Shown piece after piece: positions 33,848 through 39,822 of a stretch of 39,822 nt of DNA. Each line of letters opens with the position of its first letter. Position 1 is the first letter of the stretch. A program made the translations under genes and the position numbers. Source of the stretch: Alphaproteobacteria bacterium (GTDB taxonomy: Bacteria; Pseudomonadota; Alphaproteobacteria; SHVW01); contig VGDO01000028.1 of the NCBI GenBank assembly GCA_016869645.1, positions 1 through 39,822 of the forward strand, read 5' to 3'. The notes beneath the pieces were generated by a model. The model was not told where the DNA came from. It did no database searches and saw only the letters and a list, made by a program, of their open reading frames with translations.

Positions 33848-33881
33848 CTATGGGGTAGAACGGCGCGCATCGCCGGGAAGC

Positions 33882-34931
33882 TTAGGCTGGGCTCCGCACA
33901 GTTGACAAGGCCGAGCCCGTCTCGGCGGCGTTGCCTCGCGGCCTCGCGCTTCCGGCCGGCGCCGGCTGCATGCCGACGAAGGCGTCGAACTCGTTCCAGA
34001 AGCGGCCGCGGATCTCGTCAGTCTCCTTGAGGATCTCGTGACGCGCCCCGGCGAGCTCGATGCGCCGGCAGCGCGGCATGGCCCCGCTCAGCATGACCTG
34101 AATGTCGTTACGAACGATGCGCTCGTCGCTCGCCGACACGACCAGGATCGGCGCGCCGATGGAACTCACATAGGCTGGGTTCCGGCACAGGTCGATCGAC
34201 ACGAAGGTGGCGTGCACCCAGGCATAGGTCGGGCCGCCAACCGCGAGGGCGGGACGCCGGGCCAGCCAGCCCACTTCGTCCTGGAACCGGTCATGATCGC
34301 TGGTCAGCTTGTTGTCATAGAAGGGCAGCGTTGCGCGGTCCCACTCGCCGCCTCCGGGTATGAAGTGATCGCCCAGCCCCAGCCAGCACGCCACCGCGGC
34401 ATAGCCGCGCGCGATCCCCGCGGGGTAGAAGCCGGTCATGATGTCGAACATCGGCGCGGTCAGCACGGCGCGCTCGAAAGCGTCGGGGTGGTCGTGCATG
34501 TAACGGAGCACGATGTGCCCGCCCATCGAGTTGGCGAGCACGATGAGCGGCCCGGTCGCTGTGCGCCGCACGACGGCGCCGAGGAAAAGGTCGAGATCGT
34601 CGAGATACGTTTCGTAGCGCTCGATGTGCCCCTTGAGCGGATCGCTCAGCTCCCGGCCCGACAGGCCCTGCCCACGCCAGTCGAAGGTCCATACCCGAAA
34701 GCCGCGCTGAACCAGCTCGCCGATCGTCTCCAGGAATTTCTCGATGAACTCCGAGCGGCCACCGAGCAGGACGATGTCGCGCGTGGCACCCGGCGGCTGC
34801 CAGCTCGCGATGCGCAGCTTCAGTCCGTCACGCGCAACCAGAAGCTGGGCGCGGCCGCCGCTCGCTTCGATGTCAGGCTCTGGAGTGTCGGCGGTGTCGC
34901 CTGGACGTGCTGCGGGTCGCGCGGCTGTCAC
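33882..34931 (-). CDS. alpha/beta hydrolase, lysophospholipase-like (S33)
   Basis: A 349-residue serine hydrolase resembling PldB-type monoacylglycerol lipases/lysophospholipases. The G-R-S-E-F block follows IVLLG near 57, FDWRGQGLSGR is at 83-93, the nucleophile elbow ANSMGG gives S135, SASDERIV holds the acid and GARHEIL the histidine. GTG at 34931 is chosen because it overlaps the stop of the upstream PilZ gene as GTGA (34928-34931); the long frame further upstream is antisense noise. The coupling to a PilZ gene suggests cyclic-di-GMP-linked control or a shared envelope role. The C-terminal 25 residues are low-complexity. Confidence 0.82.
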   Translation of the reverse strand: MTAARPAARPGDTADTPEPDIEASGGRAQLLVARDGLKLRIASWQPPGATRDIVLLGGRSEFIEKFLETIGELVQRGFRVWTFDWRGQGLSGRELSDPLKGHIERYETYLDDLDLFLGAVVRRTATGPLIVLANSMGGHIVLRYMHDHPDAFERAVLTAPMFDIMTGFYPAGIARGYAAVACWLGLGDHFIPGGGEWDRATLPFYDNKLTSDHDRFQDEVGWLARRPALAVGGPTYAWVHATFVSIDLCRNPAYVSSIGAPILVVSASDERIVRNDIQVMLSGAMPRCRRIELAGARHEILKETDEIRGRFWNEFDAFVGMQPAPAGSARPRGNAAETGSALSTVRSPA

Positions 34932-35353
34932 CGTTTCGGCTCGACGCTGGCGACCTTGCCGACGCTGTTGAACCATAGCGTCGCGAATGAACCGGACAAG
35001 GTCGATTCGAACTCGATGCCGGTTCCCTGATCGAAATGTCCGACGACCTTGCCGCTGAGCGCCATCGGCAGGTGGCGCGTGGTGAGTCGCACCCGGGCAC
35101 CGACCGGACAGTCGAGCGGCGGCACCAGCAAGGCGCCGCTGCTCGAGATATTGGCGAGCGCGCGGAAACGAACCAGCCCGTCGGAGGCGACTTCGATCGC
35201 GGCGTCGACCTCGTAGCGGCGATGACGCCGGCGGTTGGCGAAGCGCGATTGGCGCCACCGGCGCACCAGCGACGCCCACGGACCTGACGAGTCCTTTGTC
35301 TCGCTGTCCGCGGTTGGCCGCAACTGCTCCAGTGTCGCCATGCGATATCCCAT
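34928..35353 (-). CDS. PilZ domain protein
   Basis: A 141-residue protein whose basic stretch RRRHRRYEV (41-49) and NISSSGALL (68-76) form the two c-di-GMP-binding motifs (R-x3-R and D/N-x-S-x-x-G) of PilZ domains. The barrel continues with GARVRLTTRHLP and GTGIEFESTL. There is no signal peptide or other output domain, so it probably acts as a single-domain adaptor. ATG at 35353 has GGCGGA four bases upstream; ATG at 35341 is equally possible. It is translationally coupled to the downstream hydrolase. Confidence 0.85.
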   Translation of the reverse strand: MGYRMATLEQLRPTADSETKDSSGPWASLVRRWRQSRFANRRRHRRYEVDAAIEVASDGLVRFRALANISSSGALLVPPLDCPVGARVRLTTRHLPMALSGKVVGHFDQGTGIEFESTLSGSFATLWFNSVGKVASVEPKR

Positions 35354-35429
35354 TGATTCCGCCAACAATATCAGCGAACCGGTTAACGATCCATGAAATC
35401 CGGTCCGAACCGCCTGACAACGGCTCGCT

Positions 35430-36548
35430 TTACGCGCGCAGCGCCTGTTCGGGCGGCGTGAACTTCAGCCGCAGCGCCTCGGCGACGGCGCGGTGGGTGG
35501 TCTTGCCGGCGTGAATATTGAGACCGGCGCGCAGATGGGGATTCTCGGCGAGTGCCTGCGCGACACCCTGGTCAGCGAGCGCCATGGTGAAGGGCAGGGT
35601 CGCGTTGTTGAGCGCGAAAGTCGAGGTGCGCGCGACGCCACCCGGCATGTTGGTCACGCAGTAGTGAATGACGCCGTCGACCGTGTAGACCGGGTCCGCA
35701 TGCGTGGTCGGACGGCTGGTCTCGAAGCAGCCGCCCTGGTCGATCGAGATATCGACCATCACGGACCCCTCGCGCATGCGCTTGACCAACGCGCGCGACA
35801 CCAGCCTGGGTGCCGCCGCACCCGGCACGAGCACGGCGCCGACCACCAGATCTGCGGTGGCGACATAGCTCTCGATCGCGTCGACGGTCGAGAAGATGGT
35901 GTTGAGGATCGGACCGAATTGCAGGTCGAGCTCGTAGAGACGCGGCAGCGACTTGTCGATGACGGTCACCTTGGCCTCGAGGCCCATCGCCATACGCGCC
36001 GCATTGGTGCCGGCGACGCCGCCGCCGAGGATGACGACGTTGGCCGCCGGCACGCCCGGCACGCCGCCCAACAGCACGCCGGCGCCGCCCTGCGCCTTCT
36101 CGAGGTAGTGCGCACCGACCTGGATCGCCATGCGTCCGGCGACCTCGCTCATGGGCGCCAGCAGCGGCAGGCCGCCGCGGGCGTCGGTCACGGTCTCGTA
36201 GGCGATGCAGGTGGCGCCGGACTTGAGCAGCGCCTTCGCCTGGGCGGCATCGGCCGCGAGATGAAGGTATGTAAACAGCACCTGGCCGGGGCGCAGCATG
36301 GCGCATTCGACCGGTTGCGGCTCCTTGACCTTGACCACCAGTTCGGCGCGCCGGAACACCTCGGCAGCGGTCGTCACGATCCTGGCACCGGCCGCCCGGT
36401 AGTCGGAATCGGCCACGCCGATGCCCGCCCCAGCCCCGGTCTCGACGACGACCTTGTGTCCGTGGTGAACCAGTTCGCGCACGCTCGCCGGCACCAGGCC
36501 GACGCGGTATTCGTTGCTCTTGATCTCCTTGGGGGTGCCAACCAGCAT
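35430..36548 (-). CDS. ald: alanine dehydrogenase
   Basis: A 372-residue NAD-dependent enzyme interconverting L-alanine and pyruvate plus ammonia. The start MLVGTPKEIKSNEYRVGLVP is canonical. K75 (VVKVKEP) and H96 (FTYLHL) fall at the known catalytic positions. The nucleotide-binding motif is VILGGGVAGTNAARMA, and DISIDQGGCFETSRPTTH supplies the conserved acidic region. ATG at 36548 has GGAG about eight bases upstream. It stands alone; the histidine-kinase gene diverges from it across about 198 bases. Confidence 0.96.
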   Translation of the reverse strand: MLVGTPKEIKSNEYRVGLVPASVRELVHHGHKVVVETGAGAGIGVADSDYRAAGARIVTTAAEVFRRAELVVKVKEPQPVECAMLRPGQVLFTYLHLAADAAQAKALLKSGATCIAYETVTDARGGLPLLAPMSEVAGRMAIQVGAHYLEKAQGGAGVLLGGVPGVPAANVVILGGGVAGTNAARMAMGLEAKVTVIDKSLPRLYELDLQFGPILNTIFSTVDAIESYVATADLVVGAVLVPGAAAPRLVSRALVKRMREGSVMVDISIDQGGCFETSRPTTHADPVYTVDGVIHYCVTNMPGGVARTSTFALNNATLPFTMALADQGVAQALAENPHLRAGLNIHAGKTTHRAVAEALRLKFTPPEQALRA

Positions 36549-36746
36549 GGGGCGGTCTCCGTGGCGGCGACGACAATCGTGTCCTGTCCTGCGACTTAAT
36601 CGGCGCATCGGCCGGCAATCAAGCGCAATCCTTCGGCCGCCCAAATCCGGCAAACTTGGTATCATCATGATCCGAGGCGTCGGCACGGAACTGGAGCCGA
36701 GGGACTGGCCATTGGGGATCGGGAGCATGGCAGGAGCCGTTCCAGC

Positions 36747-39575
36747 ATGACGGATGCGGAAGGCAGCTGGATCCGGGGCATGGACGGGCCGGCGCTGGCG
36801 CGCCTGCTGGCTGCGACGTTCGCCTCGATCGCCGAGGGCATCACCGTGGTCGACCGGGACTTGCGTCTGGTCGCGTGGAACCGGAAATTCGTCGAGCTCT
36901 ACGGTCTGCCGCCCGACCTGCCGCGCGTCGGCCTGCCCATGACCGAGCTGGCGCGCGATCGCATCGCTCGCGGCGTCGTTCCCGCCGCGACCGACCCCGA
37001 CGGGCTGGTGCGCCAGCATTTCGAGGCCGAGCAGGATCTGCCGGCGCGGATCATCGAAGACGTCCAGCCCGACGGCCGCGTCATCGAGGTGCGACGCGGA
37101 AAGCTGCCCGATGGCGGATGGGTCAGCACCTACACCGAGATCACCCAGCGCAAACGAGCCGAGGCAGCCGCCGAGCGCGCACGCACGCGGCTGATCGACG
37201 CCATCGAGGCGATTGCCGACGCTTTCGTGCTGTACGACGATGATGACCGGCTCGTGCTGTGCAACAGCAAGTTCCGCGCGCTCTATCCCGCGCTCGCCCC
37301 GCTGCTCGTCGCCGGCACGCCGTTCGAGACACTCATGCGCACGGCCGCTGAGCGCGGCCTGTTCAAGCCGGCCTTGGGCCGCGTCGAGCAATGGGTCCGG
37401 GAAACACTGGTCAAGCACCGCGCTGCGGCGGAGGACTACGAGCTCGAGCTCAGCGACGGCCGCTGGCTGCGCGTGGCCGTGCGCCGCACGCGCGACGGCG
37501 GCAGGGTCGGCATTCGCACGGACATCACGGAGCTCAAACGCCGCGAGGCCGAGCTCAACGTGGCGCGCGACCAGGCCGAGACGGCAAGCCGGGTCAAGTC
37601 CGAATTCCTCGCCACCATGAGCCACGAAATCCGCACGCCGCTCAACGGCATTATCGGCATGGTCAGCCTGCTGCTCGACACGCCGCTCCAGCCCGAGCAG
37701 AAGGGTTTCACCGAAATCGTGCGCGATTCGGCGGAAGGTCTGTTGGCGCTGATCAACGACATCCTCGATTTCTCGGAGATGGATGCCGATCGCATCGAGC
37801 TGAAGCAGAGCGATTTCGACCTCGTCGCCGAGATCGAAGGCGCGCTCGACCTCGTGGCGCCGCGCGCCGCCGAAAAGGGCTTGGAGCTGACCTACGGCGT
37901 GTCCGCCGCTTTGCCGCGAAACATCCGCGCCGACGCGGGCCGGCTGCGCCAGATTCTGCTCAATCTCCTGGGCAACGCCATCAAGTTCACCGAGCGCGGA
38001 TCGGTCGGGCTCGAGGTCGATCTGGTCGAGCGCAGCGGGCGGCGCTTGATCCTGCGGTTCGATGTCGCCGATACCGGTATCGGCATCGCGCCGGAGGACC
38101 AGACTCGGCTTTTCCGTGAATTCACCCAGCTCGATTCGTCCGGCACGCGGCGCTATGGCGGCACCGGCCTCGGCCTGGCGATCTGCCGGCGGCTGACGCG
38201 GCTGATGGGCGGCGACATCGGCGTGATCAGCACGCCCGGCCAAGGCAGCCGTTTCTGGTTGACCATCGCAGCCGAGACCGACGAGGCGCAAGCAACGGTG
38301 GCAAATACCGACGGCAACGCCTTGGCCGGTCTCGCCGTCCTCGTCGTCGATTCCCAGACGCGTACCTGCCAAATGCTGAGCCAGATGATGGCGGCCTGGG
38401 GCGCCACCGTCACCACCGCGGCCGACGGCGCGTCCGCGCTTGCCGCGCTCGTGCAAGGTCACGATCGGGGCAACGGACAGGCACGAGAGGCTGACAGCGC
38501 TGCCGCGGCAGCGCGACGCGTCGTGCTGCTCGATGCCGAGCTGGCGGACATGACGCCTGCGGATTTCACGCAGCTTCTGCGTTCCGATGCTCAGCTCGAG
38601 GACATTCCCGTCATTCTGATGACGCGCGCCGGGCGGGCGCCCGGCCAGGACAAGCTCGAGGCCCTGGGAATCCGCGTGGCGATCAGCAAGCCGATCCGTC
38701 AATCCGCGCTCTTCGACAGTTTGGCCGGCCTTGTCGGCATGGCGCAACAGGACACCGAAGGACCAGCCGAGAGTTTGCCCGCCACGCAGGATGTGCCGCC
38801 AACTCAGAAGCAGCTGCGCGTGCTGCTCGCCGAAGACAATCCGGTCAACCAGATTGTCGCGGTGCGCCTGCTCGAACGGTCGGGCCATGCGGTCGACATC
38901 GTCCACAACGGCCGTGCCGCGCTGGAGCGGCTCGAGGACCGGGCATACGACCTCGTTCTCATGGACGTCCAGATGCCCGAGATGGACGGCCTGGCCGCCA
39001 CCCGGGCCATTCGCGCCCTGCCCGACGAGCGCGCGCGCATACCGATCATCGCGCTGACGGCGAACGCCATGCCGGGCGACGAGGAGGTCTGCCGGTCCGC
39101 CGGCATGGACGACTACATCGCCAAGCCGATCGACCGGCGCAAGCTCGCCAGCATCGTCGCGCGCTGGGGCATTGCCGGATCGTTCAGCCAGCCGGAGTCG
39201 TCGCCTGCATCGCCGTCCGCCAGCGACGAGCCGATCGATACCAACGTGCTCGACGAGCTGACCGAGATCATCGGCGCGACCGGGTTGACGGCGGCGATGC
39301 GCAGTTTCCTGAAGGACGCGCCGGAACGCCTGGCGCGCATCGGCGATGCGATCGAGCGCGCCGACCTGTCCGTGCTCGAAGCCGAGAGCCACGCGCTCAA
39401 GGGCGCGGCCGAGACCCTGGGCGCGCGCCAGCTGGCGCAGTCGGCCAAGTCGACCGTCAAGGCCAGCCGCGAGCGTCGGGCCGCCGACGCGCTCGCCGAG
39501 GCCCGCCATCTGATGCCGCGCTTCGAAGCGGCGCGCTCCGCCTGGCTCACGCGCAACCCGCGGTTCGGAGGCTGA
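36747..39575 (+). CDS. hybrid sensor histidine kinase with two PAS, two receiver and one Hpt domain
   Basis: A 942-residue protein with no clear membrane segment, so probably a cytosolic sensor. Order: PAS (about 20-135; [20 protein letters not shown]), second PAS (about 145-262), dimerisation domain with H293 in [11 protein letters not shown], catalytic domain with N406/N410 (NLLGNAIKF), DTGIGIA (442-448) and GTGLGL (472-477). Receiver 1 (528-660) has a likely phosphoacceptor D596 and K648, but its acidic pair reads VVDSQ, with only one acid. Receiver 2 (690-808) is complete, with D740 and K793. The Hpt domain has H882 in SHALKGAAE. This is a full phosphorelay in one chain. AGGAG lies ten bases before the ATG. 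No partner regulator is in the window. Confidence 0.94.
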   Translation: MTDAEGSWIRGMDGPALARLLAATFASIAEGITVVDRDLRLVAWNRKFVELYGLPPDLPRVGLPMTELARDRIARGVVPAATDPDGLVRQHFEAEQDLPARIIEDVQPDGRVIEVRRGKLPDGGWVSTYTEITQRKRAEAAAERARTRLIDAIEAIADAFVLYDDDDRLVLCNSKFRALYPALAPLLVAGTPFETLMRTAAERGLFKPALGRVEQWVRETLVKHRAAAEDYELELSDGRWLRVAVRRTRDGGRVGIRTDITELKRREAELNVARDQAETASRVKSEFLATMSHEIRTPLNGIIGMVSLLLDTPLQPEQKGFTEIVRDSAEGLLALINDILDFSEMDADRIELKQSDFDLVAEIEGALDLVAPRAAEKGLELTYGVSAALPRNIRADAGRLRQILLNLLGNAIKFTERGSVGLEVDLVERSGRRLILRFDVADTGIGIAPEDQTRLFREFTQLDSSGTRRYGGTGLGLAICRRLTRLMGGDIGVISTPGQGSRFWLTIAAETDEAQATVANTDGNALAGLAVLVVDSQTRTCQMLSQMMAAWGATVTTAADGASALAALVQGHDRGNGQAREADSAAAAARRVVLLDAELADMTPADFTQLLRSDAQLEDIPVILMTRAGRAPGQDKLEALGIRVAISKPIRQSALFDSLAGLVGMAQQDTEGPAESLPATQDVPPTQKQLRVLLAEDNPVNQIVAVRLLERSGHAVDIVHNGRAALERLEDRAYDLVLMDVQMPEMDGLAATRAIRALPDERARIPIIALTANAMPGDEEVCRSAGMDDYIAKPIDRRKLASIVARWGIAGSFSQPESSPASPSASDEPIDTNVLDELTEIIGATGLTAAMRSFLKDAPERLARIGDAIERADLSVLEAESHALKGAAETLGARQLAQSAKSTVKASRERRAADALAEARHLMPRFEAARSAWLTRNPRFGG

Positions 39576-39683
39576 GACATGCGGAAGGCAGTGCCGAGCC
39601 TTCCCGCCTTTTCCTCTAGTCTGAACTTTGCCCGAATTTTGACCAAGCCACTGATGTGACTCGCGTTTGTCTGCGGGTCCTGA

Positions 39684-39822
39684 CTACAGGCTGGGCTTGA
39701 CGGCGAGCAGATCGAGTGCGCGGCGCTGGATTTCGGTCGGGGTGGCGAGCACCGGGAAGGAGGCTGCGCGGCCGAAGCGGACGGTGTTGCGGGTGAGCGT
39801 GGCGAGATCGGCGAGCAGCGAT
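39684..39822 (-). CDS. partial gene, C-terminal end of a probable transposase
   Basis: Read leftward from the window edge, one frame is open to TAG at 39684-39686 and ends with SLLADLATLTRNTVRF, then LATPTEIQRRALDLLAVKPS. The L-A-T-L-T-R-N-T and P-T-x-x-Q-x-x-A-L-x-L-L pattern resembles the C-terminus of IS1634/IS4-type transposases, by memory only. The start lies outside the window. The 100 bases between the kinase gene and this stop are relatively AT-rich and may contain an insertion-sequence end, but I cannot define the terminal repeat. Confidence 0.45.
   Translation of the reverse strand, partial: SLLADLATLTRNTVRFGRAASFPVLATPTEIQRRALDLLAVKPSL

Noticed and set aside
36549..39509. Very long minus-strand open frame continuing upstream of alanine dehydrogenase, antisense to the kinase gene
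   Set aside because: Alanine dehydrogenase has a canonical start at 36548; beyond it the frame is antisense to a well-conserved kinase, as expected from high-GC DNA with few stop codons.

Overview
The window is about 66% GC by eye. Gene density, codon use and family content (PAS_5-type PAS protein, TRAP and Dpp-type transporters, RraA, a methyltransferase with regulatory domain, alanine dehydrogenase, PilZ, hybrid kinase) fit a chromosomal segment of a free-living alphaproteobacterium with a large catabolic genome. A Rhodospirillales or Reyranella/Bradyrhizobium-like host is my inference. No rRNA, tRNA or CRISPR array was seen.

Layout. 0.1-0.66 kb: a small PAS protein. 0.66-3.3 kb: a visibly less GC-rich accessory patch with a PD-(D/E)xK nuclease-DUF2075 helicase fusion and a ParD/ParE-type pair whose toxin is destroyed by an amber codon and a one-base deletion. 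3.3-9.2 kb: ketopantoate-reductase-like and RraA-like genes (+) converging on a dctP-dctQ-dctM-MFS transport operon (-). 9.4-18.2 kb: mixed housekeeping and orphan genes (BamE-like protein, moaA, a methyltransferase/secreted-protein pair, nadK, an alpha/beta hydrolase, a cyclase-like protein) and a broken pentapeptide-repeat gene. 18.3-24.9 kb: one minus-strand operon with a complete peptide-type ABC importer followed by an N-formylglutamate amidohydrolase-like gene. 25.0-29.1 kb: DUF1330, then plus-strand argE-like, aspartoacylase/succinylglutamate-desuccinylase-like and AbrB-like membrane genes. 29.1-36.5 kb: minus-strand SDR, secreted hydrolase, acyl-CoA ligase, agmatine deiminase, hydrolase/PilZ pair and alanine dehydrogenase. 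36.7-39.6 kb: a large hybrid histidine kinase. The right edge cuts a probable transposase gene.

How the genes may work together. The 18.3-29 kb block combines a peptide-type importer with three predicted amidohydrolases/deacylases for N-formyl-, N-acetyl- and N-succinyl/acetyl-type amino acids, suggesting import and deacylation of N-acylated amino acids or small peptides. This is inference from neighbourhood. Alanine dehydrogenase and agmatine deiminase nearby add to a nitrogen-scavenging theme without proving linkage.

The most unusual material is small-scale: the nuclease-helicase patch with a decayed toxin; a 66-bp duplicated SDR gene tail beside a near-perfect GGGGACATTC stem-loop; intergenic palindromic repeats that supply the stop codons of two genes; and a pentapeptide-repeat gene broken by a frameshift plus an amber codon.
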